DNA from: Ectocarpus siliculosus
Taxonomy: Eukaryota; Sar; Phaeophyceae; Ectocarpales; Ectocarpaceae
DNA: 64,000 nucleotides
Assembly: GCA_000310025.1 (NCBI GenBank)
Contig: FN649750.1
Coordinates: 4,441,696 to 4,505,695 of the forward strand
Direction of reading: 5' to 3'
The position numbers and the translations under genes were made by a program. The stretch's first letter is position 1; each line of letters starts with the position of its first letter. Of the stretch, positions 12,301-22,094 are shown one piece after another. The notes below the pieces were generated by a model, which ran no database searches, was not told the origin of the DNA, and was given only the letters and a program-made list of their open reading frames with translations.

Positions 12301-15300
12301 CGAAGGCGAAAGTGATCGAACGACGCGGCTTGATAGCCAAACCTTCAGCAGAAAGCAAACCACACGGTCTACAGTATAGTATAGTATAGTTTGGTATAGT
12401 ATATTATAGTATAGTTTAGTATAGTATAGTATATGCGTGCGTCGGGAAGGATGACGCACTCCTAATGAAGAAAAAAACAGCTTCATACCCGAGGTCGTAC
12501 AGCAACCGCACCGCGGCCGCACACACTGGCTTGTGAAGCGTTAACACAAATTAACCGTAGAAGAACCGTGACCGAAACCGTGTGCGGTAACGTTACCGTG
12601 GCCGAACGCACTGGAAAGTGACGGTTATCATAGCACAACGGCACTGCAAACGAACGTGTACGGGAAACGACGTATTGCATATGTAAACATACCTCCTTCG
12701 GCTTGGGGTCGTTGTGAAATTTCCTCAGCTCTTCGATCTCGCGGGGCGACAACTCTAGCAGGTCAGCGATGTCCCCGATGCTAACGCGCAAAGATGCTCC
12801 CCTCGCCAAGCGTGTCTGGGACGAAACCCCAAGAAAAACAAAAACACCGCCATGTCAGCACCGATTGATATGCCGCATAACGGCTCTTGGCAAATCGTGT
12901 CTGAGACTAAACGCCAAAAAAAAAAACAATCCAAGAATCGATAAAAAAAAAAATGCCGCCATATGGAACGCCCTTAAATTCGTACGTCACCACATTTCGA
13001 CCCTTATCACTTTAGCTTGTCGGCGAATTTGTGCGAATTTGTTCAGGCGGTACATTTTACCGTATGTCGACGACATAGTCTTCACACCACTACCTCCGAC
13101 ATAGGATTCGAGTGTTAAAACTACTGTAAGTGCGAGGTTGAGCATTTCAGGATTGGGTACTGTAAAAGGTCAAGGGTGCTGGACCTTTTGCCGTTCCCAC
13201 TCCACTGTGACAGCAAACAGCTCGTGTGTGCCCTCCAACCGCGTCATCCCTCCTGAAGCATTGTCGAAGAACTCCTGCAACATGGCAACAATCATTGGCG
13301 ACAGGTTGAGATGTTAGCTTGTCGAAGAACTCCTGCAACATGGCAACAATCATTGGCAACAGGTTGAGATTGTTAGCTTGTCAAAGAACTCCTGCAACGT
13401 TGCTACAATCATTGGAAACGGTTGAGAGTATTATCGTTATCGTGATACGCTTTGTCGATTCACACATCAAATCCGATTCAAGCAGTAGCAGCGGTCGAAC
13501 GTTGCCAGCAGGCCTAAAAAGCGGTTTCGCTTCACCTGTAAAAGGTCAGCCGACCAAAAAGGCTCAACTTGTCGAGGTAAAGCTGAAAAAATCTCTTCGG
13601 TACATGCGTCCGGAATTCCGTGAAATCGACAACAGAACACGGACCACTCGAGGACTGCCTCAGGCGCCAAGAAAGAATCAACAAGGGTCGACTACATACA
13701 ATACACAACCGGAATAGACGTTCTCTGATAGCGCTTCGGGGTAAGACCTGTATCCACGGAGCCCCCTAAAACAGAAAACTTAAAAAAAAAAACGGTGATG
13801 ACGGGCGCGCGTCCGGCAATATCGGCTAGGGGCCTCCCGTTTTCGGTTATATTCAAATCCCTCAGTTTTTTCGGTCACGTTTTTCCCAAATTCGGTCCGT
13901 TTCGCCCATTATCTAGGGAGAACAGGCCTACAAAAGACAAAACACCACGTTGGCTGCTGCACGTGCCTGAAGGAACGCCTTGAAACGCGTGTCTACGATG
14001 GAGCTCCCCCAAGCGCCACCGCAAGGCTCTGCCAGCTCGCTAAGCTGAAGCGGGTCCGAGCTCTCCACCAGATGCGACGTGATATCGATAGTCCCGCCGC
14101 CGCAATCCAGCACCATTATCTAGTCCGCCGAGTTTTACAGCACGCATCGCAAGAAAACAGACGAGGAGCAACAGCAGTCGTGAGCACCGTTGTCTTTTAT
14201 ATTCCACCGCGTATGTCGCAAAAAAACAGACGAGGAGAATGCATAACAGCATTCAACTATTCCGTTGCGTTATATGTACACAGCGCAAGAAATTCAATGA
14301 GAGGCAACAGCAACGGTGGGCACCATTATCTACAATACTCCACCGCGTTTACACATCGCAAACACTTAGCCGAGGAACAACAGGAGACGCAAGCACCATG
14401 ATGACGTATATTCCACCGCGTGTACCGCAAAAAAACAGACGAGGAGCAACAGCAGAGGCGAGCACCATGCATCTATTCCGCCGCCTTTACACATCGGAAC
14501 AAACTACATAGACGAGGAAAAACAGTCAAGACATAACTCGTGCTTCAACGTCAGACGTGGTCAACGCCTCACCACCAACCCACTGACAAAACTTACCACG
14601 AGAAGCGGGCCTGCTCTCCGACTAAAACACAACCGAGCTTCGACGTCAGCAGCACAGCCACCACCAATGATACCACGTATCCCCCGGGTGCAACGACCCC
14701 ACCCCCTGGTTCCACCTCTCGACCGCCACATCCCACCATCACCACCATGGAAAAATGTTCCCAACGTAACCCCCAGCCTACGGTGCCCCCCGGGTGCAAC
14801 GACCCCACCCCCTCTTTGCACCACCACACCCTACCATCACAATGATACCACGTAACCCCGCCTACCTTGTCCCCCGGGTGCCACGACCCCACCCCCTGGT
14901 TGGAGCTCTCAACTGCCAAGCAGGCCGCCTCCGGCTCCAGGCACAGCTTGAGCCCCTGCATGTCGTTCTCGTCGGCGATGAGACCCGCCCGGTGCGACGC
15001 CGCTCGCATGAACCGCTTCCCGAAGTTGGACCAGATGGCCGGCACCGTCACCACCCACATCAGCCGAGCGTCGTCTTCCTGCGCGATCATCGACTGCTCG
15101 GTGAAAAAGTGGGACGGGACGGCGGGAATATGGGACGGGACGGTGGGGAGGGGGTAGACGGGGCGTTGAATATCGCATCAAATGTTCGGAGGTAAAGTGA
15201 AGGGTGGGGTCGGCGGCCAAAGCCACCACACAACATCGAAACACCACATGACACACCCAACAGCACAACACCCGTGGCTCCGACACAAAAGGGTAGCTTG

Positions 15301-18300
15301 AAAGAGGGGGCTCCGACACAACAGGGTAAGGTCTGAACGGACGCGACCCGCAACAGTATGTAGGGTACCTTCATTCCGGTATACGAGGGGGCTCCGACAT
15401 CAAGAGGGTCAAGGGCCTTTGTCACACCACCCTCGTATCTTACATCGGAGCCACTACCCTATTATAGTAACACAATCAGGTTGGGTCGAATCATGTCATC
15501 GTCAACTATACCCAACAAGAGTCTTTGTTGGACTGATTTTTGGCGCTTCTCACTCTCACACAAGATTGAAATGAAATGGCAAGAAAACCCCACAACCAAC
15601 AAGCACGCTGTCGCAAACGACCCTAGCAGCATTGGGAGGTAGCAAACCCCGACACGAAATAAAAATCGACAACGGACAGGGACAGCCCTTGGTACACGCG
15701 CCAATAGTAAGGTAAAGATGAAGGATAAGGATAACGGAAAGGGGTTGAAGACAAAATATTCTTGATGTTGACAAATTGAAAACAAACGCAAGAGCACCGG
15801 AAAACGCACAACAGACATACAAGACCAGTCGGAAGGCATCGCGAAAACTTACCACCCTGTCGAGGATCTGGTTCTTGATGTACTCAATCGCCTTGCTGAC
15901 CACGAAGATCATCGGCAGAACCTCTCCCCCGACAGCCTTCGCCGTTGGCTCGTCAACGTCCATGCGCGCCCGTTGTTCCCTGCAAGTGGGAGGGACATCG
16001 ACAACAACACCCACAAAAAAATAAGCCAAGCACATACGTATGTATACACGGCACGGCAAGACACGTGTCAGCACCTTGTTCAGTCGTACTTTCTCGGGAA
16101 CAGAACCACCTCGCTTAGAGCATAGAGCTAAATAGTGGCGTGCCAGAGGTGACAATACATAAGATATCACCTCCCCCGTGGAGAGATTTGAAAGCTCCAC
16201 CTCTCCACAGCAGAAAGGGTGGCGATGCCGAAAATAGCGGCGATGGAAGCCCCCAATCAAATCGAGAGGTTTCCGGTACATGCGCATCCCGTGCGTTATC
16301 GCCCGCCCTCCCACTCTATTCTAACGCCTTACGTCAGTCTCACGCCTCTAGATACGTACATGGACGCACCCAGCCCGGGTCGCACACAACCGAGTACAGT
16401 ATTTTCTAATTTTTCGGTATTTTTCGTCTTCCTCCTGCGGGTCTTGCACTCATTTTCAATTTTCATCGCGAGTAGTATTCAGCCGTCCCTTTTCCCTCGC
16501 CGAATGTGACGTTGAATTGATCTGAACCTTACCTTCTACCTTGCTTTGACCATGATGTAAGGGAGGACCAAACAAAAAAAAAGTTCGCGACCTCGCCGAG
16601 ACTCGATAGCATGTCCACACATCGGAAGGCTAAACAAGGTAAAGGATTGTGTCCCCAAGTAAAACGTTACCACCGGGGAAAGCCAAAGGTTACACTGAGG
16701 CATCAAACTGTTGTCTGGCGAGAGCTGCGAGCGAGAGACTAGCACGCTTCCCAGGGATTCTCTACTTAAGTTAACATGTTGGATGAAGCATGCAAACCGG
16801 GGGGGGTTGGTTAGGGTAAGGGAATAGGGTCTGCGTACCCCCTCCCTGTTCTATTTCGTTACAAGCTAAATGAATTTCTCGCTGAGGCGGTCCCAAGAGA
16901 CCCTACAGCAGTTCTGCCTGGCGATAACTCTTGACACTTCTACCCTACAGAAGTGCTGCCTGGCGATAACTCTTGACACTTACCCTACAGCAGTGCTGCC
17001 TGGCCATAACTCTTGACACTTACCCTACAGGGCTGTCTGGCGATAACTCTTGACACGTAGCGATAACTCTTGACACTTAAACTTACCGCCCTCCTTGGTA
17101 GAGTTCCATCTTGAAGAACTTGAAGAGGACGAGGCTGCCTCTGTCCTCATCGGCCTCGTCCGCCTTAGCCGTCAGGTAGTCCTCCTCCGCCGTGTCCCCG
17201 AACCCCGCCACTCGCCACCCACCTTCCGCCTCGTCCTCGTCGCACCGCTGCATCAACACCGCCGTCAGGGTCTTCCGCTCCACCTGGTGTTACACGTAAT
17301 TTTGGGAAAACATTTCGACAACACGTTAGGCGGCTCAGCAGCAGCAGCAGCAGCGGTAGCACGAAGGCCGACCGCAGGTATTATCCGGGTTAACTTCCAC
17401 CCCGGCGTTATCAAAGCACTTTGGCCCTGGTCGTCGTCCTGTGGAATGTGCATGTCCCAACACACTCCTCTCCGAAAATTCCTGATATTCCAGCTACACC
17501 GTACGTAATACGTCCTCGGCATTTCTTGCCATTCCCCGGCCCCGAGCGATGAACCACCTCCCCACCTCTCTCGACAGCAGTGCCACACCACCCACCCACG
17601 GAGCCCCTCATTCTGTTCATCACGCATTCACGGTGCCCCTGAAATACTTACAGAAGACCGCGTTGCCACTGCCTGGCACCGCCGCCCATGGGGTCTACCC
17701 AAAACTGAATTCTGGGGATTTCGGGCATGTCCCCCTGTCACAGCGCCATTTGAGCTGCCGACATCCAAGTATACTTTTCATTAATGGCGGTGCCAACGTA
17801 TGTGCAGCCGGTGGCTGCTTCTGTGCGTTAGCTCTTCGTGCCATCACATGAGCCGTGTGTTCAGCAGTGGGCGCCAGGAATTGCGCTGTGGTGAATTGTG
17901 CCGTGTCTTGTCGTCCTGTGTTCAGGGTTTGTGTCCGAGCGGATCGCAATGCTGCAATGATTCTGCCTTTTTACATTGCCGTAGGTGCGCCAATGGCGTA
18001 TGGTACGCGATATACGAAGACGGTGCAATGCTTCATTCATCTCATATCAAAAAGACTAGCAGTGACCGTGCCACTACAACAAGTGCCACCCATAGACCCC
18101 CATACTTAGTTGACAATGCTGCTCTCCGCCCAAGGTTCCGTTGTTCTATCGCACGCCATCAAACAACGCAAAGTAAGGTTCCCCAATCGAAGGTTCCGCG
18201 CAAAGCGATTCTGTTGCGTTGACACTACGGGTTCGCTCTCACAACACAGCAGCAGCATCTTACGCCCCAAGGGATTGGACAGTGAACTTACAGAGGGCGG

Positions 18301-21300
18301 TCGAACGCAAACCTAACGAACGATGCAAGCTAGCGACAACATGACATCGGGAGGGGATACGCGAACTGGAAACACGGGACAAAAGCAGCGATATTAATAG
18401 GAGTAAAAGTTACAAAACGCCGCCCCTCCGAGAGACGTTGTATCGCCCCTCGAAGTACTATGCATGCCATCGCTGCCGCGCAATAACAACGCTGAACTGG
18501 CGGGAAGTGGTACGATAGGAAAGATAGGGAGGACAACATTCTTGAGTCACCTTTGCCAAGGTGGGAAAGGACGATACTGCCAGCGGTCATCGGCTCTACC
18601 TCTCGAGGACGCGTGGTCAATGGTCTAAGAACTAAGGCACGCAAAACATGAGTACTCCCCCCCCCCCGCCCCGGGAGCTCTCTCCCCCCGGTGTTTGCCA
18701 TCGGGGATGGGCTTTCGTCGCTTGGCAACGACGTTGTAAAATAAGCCCCTCCCTCGGTGTTTGCCACCGGGATTGGGTTTTCGTCGCTTGGCAACGACGT
18801 TGTAAAACAAGCCAATTCACTTCGTGAACTCGGCAACCAGGTTACCGTTTTTTTTTTTTCACCTCTGCTTTTTTTTTTGCGGTAACCATGAGTGATGGTC
18901 GAGTAGATTATCTTGTGCGGGGTCGAGAACCCTCACTCCGCGCAAGGGGGATGATCGCACCACGTTGTGTTAAAATGGTAAAGCATCCTCGAGGCAGTTA
19001 CACAGTGCTTATAACTGTCTCTGGAAGTGAAAGCACCAGAAAATAAATTAAGTCATACGCAGCTGTCATCCGTACGCAAGGAAGTAAGCACAAGATGCCG
19101 AACACCCTTAGCAGGATGAAGCGCACCCTTCATGCGACTCGCCGATCACCTCACGGCGCTTCGTGCTTGGTGATGTGAGAGCCTGGTCCGGTGAGAACGC
19201 GGCGTGCTCCGTCCCGGCTTTGTAGGGATGCGAGGTCAATGGTTTAACGACTACGGCATGCACGACTATTGAGTACACCGCCCCCCCCCCCCCCCCCCCG
19301 GAAACCCCCTGTTTTGATCCCGCAAACCCCGGGAAATAACCCGCCCCATGGCAAAAAAGGANNNNNNNNNNNNNNNNNNNNNNNNNNNNNNNNNNNNNNN
19401 NNNNNNNNNNNNNNNNNNNNNNNNNNNNNNNNNNNNNNNNNNNNNNNNNNNNNNNNNNNNNCCCCCCCCCCCCCGCCCGGGGAACCCCGGTGTTTTGATC
19501 TTGCAAGCACTGCAAGGTAGCCAGCCCAAAGCAAAAAAGGCACTTTGGGAACACACACACCGCAGGGACAATAAACTTAACTCCCGAGACAAGCTTGCCT
19601 GTAGCGTGCTCCCGTAGGTCACATGATATATCACACACCCAGGATCGATTTTCACAGCTCCATTATCAATATATTTTTATTTTTTTGTCAGTATGACCCA
19701 ACGAATCCATCTCTGTATCGAACAAAAGAGTCTAAGATAGATTAGCAATGAATCCATAGCGTCAGCGAAAGTTATCCCACGCCGGAAGGCTCTCGACGAC
19801 AGAGACGGTTACGACGCCGCCATTTTTCGGCACAGCCACCCTTCCACTCTTTCCTGCTGTGGAGAAATCGAGCTTTGAATGTCAGTCCAGGGGGGGTGGT
19901 ATCTTGTGTCATGTCATGTCGCCTATGGTACACAGCACAAGTGCGCAAGCTTGTTTCAGGAATCGCGTTCCCGATATTATCGATGCCAGTGCAGCAAATA
20001 TTCTACACCTACGGAGGCTGCGTTTACAGCCAGGTACATGACAGAACATACCAGTTTGGCGGTCGGTCATCACGAATTTCCCCACAGAGCCAGAGATGAG
20101 CAACCAATGGAGATGGGGACGCCCCGCCCCACGCCTACAATTTATCAACAAAAAAAAAATACCAGCCAAGCATTCACAATACCCCTGCCTCAACGCCCCT
20201 TTCTCCCTTCGAACATGAAATGAGGGAGTTGCAGTATACACGCATTCCGGCTACAGTACGCGCGCGGATCAGCAGTTCGCGATAGAGTGCCACCTGGGTA
20301 GAATCGGAAAAAAACACCAATATATATCTCCGTTGGGTGAACCCACAGAGAGTTGCAGTGCGAATTGTAGATGTACGTACGTGATCGGAGATCGGAGAGG
20401 GACAGGGCGGCTTGCGGCTTGGGGTGGCGTGTTCTCCGATGCTGTGCTCCACACGTCGGCAGGTTCCCGAGATGCTTCTAACCCGGGAATGCCCAGAGAA
20501 AATTAAAGCTCCTCGGATACAAGAGGATAACCCACATCCCACGCGACATGAACGGGAGTTTCGACTAGCACGAGCTGTGGGATACCACCTACCACCGTTG
20601 AGTTTGATTGCACTTTACACTAAACACCAGGGACGGGCTTCGTTTGGTACCGACCGCTACAAACGCAAGTCGGTAAAATGCTTGTTTGAACGGTGCCCAT
20701 GGGCCAAACCAAAACCAAATTGTCACCAACAGCAGCAGTAGTGGCTGCAAAAGTTTGTTGGAGGCGAGAGTACAGCCGAGGCGTGAAGTGGACTCCCACG
20801 GTGGACGCACCAGGCCGACGGCGGGAAGGGCAATCGTTGCGGCATGCAACGCATGGCCGCAAACACCCCACGGAGCTGCTGCTGTGGGTGCTCTCGCCTG
20901 CTGCCACGCACATGACACAGCAGCAGCAGTACCCGATGGCCGAGATGTTGTACTACGCATGGGTAAACATTGATTATGCGGGTGCGATGGTGGCGCGCTT
21001 TGCAACAACCCGCTGGCGACCTCGGCACACTCTCACACTCAACACCGCAAACCAGAGAAGTTGAAAAAGTGTTTTTTTTGGAATGTGGTACACGGGTAGT
21101 CTACAAATGCACACAAGAAAAATTACCCAACGGCAAATTGCTTCTCAGCTACTTGTGCGGCGCTTTGGAGAAAAATAGAAAGACGGAGAGCTGGTAAGTG
21201 GCGTCGCGTGCTGCTGCGGGCGACAAGAGACAAGCAGGCCATACGAGGGATCGATTCGCTTTGGCAATAACCTGGCATGCTGTTTTGAACATCATCCAAC

Positions 21301-22094
21301 CAATACTTTCCTGCGGCATCGCATGGCATCGGCATCACTAGCGGATAAGGCGCGTGAACAGCGCGCATGTGCCTCCCTCCAGGAAACAAAAACCATAGCC
21401 GCAGGTGACCTCTAAAGAGGCGAAAGCCGTGGGTCGGGGGTGGCGGTGGGGGGCAATGGGCGAGAGCTCTTTATCATCCTGCATACCATCCCCAAGTTTA
21501 AGCACGACCTCCGGACGTCATGCATGTGTCTGACGAGTGTGGAATGTATAGAAAGGGCGAGGTTGAGAACCAGCCGCCAGGGACAGAGTAGGAATGTTCG
21601 AAACCACCTCTACAACAATAGAAGTAGCAGTACGAGAAAGAGAGGAGCACCAGAAATATTGATCCCCCAAAAAGATAATTGCACGCAGACTATTGTACTG
21701 CTGTTGTCGGAAACAGGGCGAAGGAGAGACCACCAAGACGAGATGCCCACGAAGATGGAAGGTTTCGCGGGCAAGGTCGCCGGCCGTGGAGGGAGCAGAG
21801 GGCTGCTGCGGTAAATCGGGCGGCTCGGTCGGGGCTAACTGAAAGGCCGGCAACAAGCAGATGGAACACAATCACCAATCTCTCGGCAAGACCCTTGAGC
21901 GCTGCTGTATCGGTCAATTTCACCCAAGGGCCAAGACGGAGACAGCCCAAGAGTACGCGAGCACTCACGTTGCGGTCATCGTCGGGGGAGTCCGGAACCC
22001 CAAGCCAGATGTGCTCCCGCCCCACGACCGTGTAGGCATAGGCCGTGCGGCTGGTCCCCAAGTCAATCGCGGCAACGATGTCCCCCGCCTGCAT
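6321..22094 (-). CDS. HSPA12-like Hsp70-superfamily ATPase, 14 exons, 638 aa
   Basis: Exons: 22094..21969, 17283..17087, 15979..15853, 15093..14866, 14119..13967, 13274..13185, 12815..12693, 12139..12047, 10928..10764, 9977..9846, 9089..8964, 8282..8187, 6839..6714, 6455..6321 (stop 6323-6321). Every junction keeps frame; 12 of 13 introns are phase 0 and intron 2 is phase 2. The actin/Hsp70 ATPase motifs appear in order: phosphate-1 loop AAIDLGTSRTAYAY in exon 1; WVVTVPAIWS and LEPEAACLA in exon 4; phosphate-2 loop VLDCGGGTIDIT in exon 5; adenosine motif YMVGGFCASPLLQDAI then PGLAV in exon 9; the HSPA12-typical FVSRKARLTYGV in exon 10; and a C-terminal FGGTEIAV segment in exon 13. Length matches HSPA12 proteins (about 640-690 aa), which lack a classical substrate-binding domain. 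The acidic tail is lineage-specific. Intron 5 appears to use a GC donor (CAG|gcacgt). The exon 4 acceptor could lie 3 bases upstream (15096). A cytosolic chaperone-like or signalling ATPase role is inferred from the family. Confidence 0.93.
6840..8186 (-). other. HSPA12-like intron 12, with dispersed repeat
   Basis: Non-coding. Part of it (about 7520-7700) resembles 10455-10640 in intron 9 of the same gene: both carry ttccggtctcc(a/g)ctcag and, further on, ctttccgtggtcaca(a/g)gccaact. Nothing else is supported here. Confidence 0.6.
9385..9720. mobile_element. MITE-like element, copy A, in HSPA12-like intron 10
   Basis: The ends are inverted repeats: left tagaggcccctgtttagtgcc (9388-9409), and the reverse complement of the right end (9694-9714) reads tagaggtccctgtttagtgcc. 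Just inside is a second inverted pair (ctggaccgattttcaaagctcgg, and the reverse complement of cgagcttcgaaaattggtccag). tacag flanks both ends and may be a target duplication. It has no coding capacity. The interior matches copies at 19614-19915 and 16150-16250. Confidence 0.6.
9990..10320. repeat. Degenerate minisatellite, unit about 60 bp, in HSPA12-like intron 9
   Basis: About six decayed copies of aacaacgtgctcgaactcaagcttt followed by gccagaaagccgacaa. The array lies just upstream (minus sense) of the exon 10 acceptor at 9978. Confidence 0.7.
11131..11218. repeat. 44-bp direct duplication containing acaggtaag
   Basis: Two near-identical copies of ttctccaattagggatcg(a/g)ggtagcattacaggtaagggtt, adjacent to each other in HSPA12-like intron 8. 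On the plus strand each copy holds an acag/gtaagg junction. Confidence 0.85.
11741..12060 (-). repeat. Tandem array derived from the exon 8 end plus 5' splice site
   Basis: The true donor of exon 8 (12047) reads ATCAAAGACGAG|gtatgc. Three further copies of (a)tcaaggacgaggta(tgc) follow in intron 8, spaced 114 and 123 bp apart. Each is joined to cttgaaatacttgaaatag, and half-unit copies carry the weaker gggcgaggtatgc. The array is hierarchical, with a half unit of about 57 bp. Confidence 0.88.
12372..12434. repeat. AGTAT/TATAG microsatellite
   Basis: Imperfect tatag pentamers in HSPA12-like intron 7. Confidence 0.95.
12816..12935 (-). repeat. Duplicated 3' splice site and exon 7 start
   Basis: The true acceptor reads tttcgtcccag|ACACGCTTGGCGAGGGG (exon 7 starts at 12815). 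About 80 bp upstream in intron 6 is tttagtctcag|acacgatttgccaagagc, preceded by the same poly-T tract. This is a decayed second copy of the acceptor and exon edge. Confidence 0.7.
13259..13430 (-). repeat. Tandem array of the exon 6 start and its 3' splice site
   Basis: Three copies of a unit of about 59 bp, with gttgccatgttgcag|GAGTTCTTCGAC as the minus-sense core. The innermost copy is the real acceptor (exon 6 starts at 13274); the two copies in intron 5 keep the AG and the exon-like bases but have decayed elsewhere. Confidence 0.9.
14109..14490 (-). repeat. Tandem array of the exon 5 start and its 3' splice site
   Basis: In minus sense the real junction reads cggcggactag|ATAATGGTGCT. About five decayed copies of (c)ggcggaatag..atgcatggtgct or cggtggagtattgtag|ataatggtgcc lie at roughly 70-bp spacing upstream in intron 4, each followed by a gttgctcctcgtctgttttt-like spacer. 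Confidence 0.82.
14671..14905 (-). repeat. Tandem array of the exon 4 end and its 5' splice site
   Basis: The exon 4 edge GGGGTGGGGTCGTGGCACCCG...AAG|gtaggc is followed in intron 4 by two more copies, ggggtggggtcgttgcacccg at 14764-14813 and 14681-14711, joined by ggttacgt-gg spacers. The exon 4 reading frame stays open through all copies, to about 14593. Confidence 0.88.
15745..15850 (-). repeat. Dispersed intronic repeat, copy 1 (partner at 37405)
   Basis: It starts immediately after the donor of HSPA12-like exon 3. In minus sense it reads ccttccgactggtcttgta, then tgtgcgttttccggtgctct, then tgcgtttgttttcaa. The same order and wording occur on the plus strand at 37405-37510, inside DENND6-like intron 12. 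Confidence 0.85.
16150..16250 (-). mobile_element. MITE-like element, partial copy C, in HSPA12-like intron 2
   Basis: aagatatcacctcccccgtgg ... gatttgaaagctc ... ctctccacagcag ... gccgaaaatagcggcg matches one arm of the 19614-19915 element in inverted orientation. Confidence 0.65.
16903..17087 (-). repeat. Tandem array of donor-like units beside the exon 2 donor
   Basis: The exon 2 junction is GGAGGGCG|gtaagtttaagtgtcaag. Four units of about 46 bp follow in intron 2, each with ctgtaggg-taagtgtcaagagttatcgcc, so the gtaag context recurs in each repeat. Confidence 0.82.
18605..18813. repeat. Direct repeats near poly-C tract
   Basis: Two 60-bp copies (18689-18748 and 18755-18813) share cggtgtttgcca and tcgtcgcttggcaacgacgt. 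The preceding segment (18605-18665, gtggtcaatggt..aa.gact..ggca.gca, then poly-C) is repeated in diverged form at 19227-19285. Confidence 0.75.
19362..19461. other. Assembly gap (100 N)
   Basis: Exactly 100 N, probably an arbitrary gap size. Both sides begin with poly-C and continue with related sequence (tgttttgatcccgcaa / tgttttgatcttgcaa, then gcaaaaaagg), so the gap interrupts a tandem repeat with a poly-C component. It lies in intron 1, so no exon is lost. Confidence 0.97.
19614..19915. mobile_element. MITE-like element, copy B, in HSPA12-like intron 1
   Basis: The left end (gatatatcacacacccagga, then cgattttcacagctcc) pairs with the reverse complement of the right end (gataccaccccccctggact, then cattcaaagctcgatttctc). 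The interior ggcgccgccatt-like block is shared with copy A. Non-coding. Confidence 0.6.

Larger units (their letters stand above)
17284..21968 (-). other. HSPA12-like intron 1 (4.7 kb)
   Basis: The longest intron of the gene, phase 0. It contains the dispersed repeats, the assembly gap and a MITE listed separately. No internal exon with matching phase was found; exon 1 joins exon 2 directly in frame (DDDRN|VERKTL). Confidence 0.7.
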
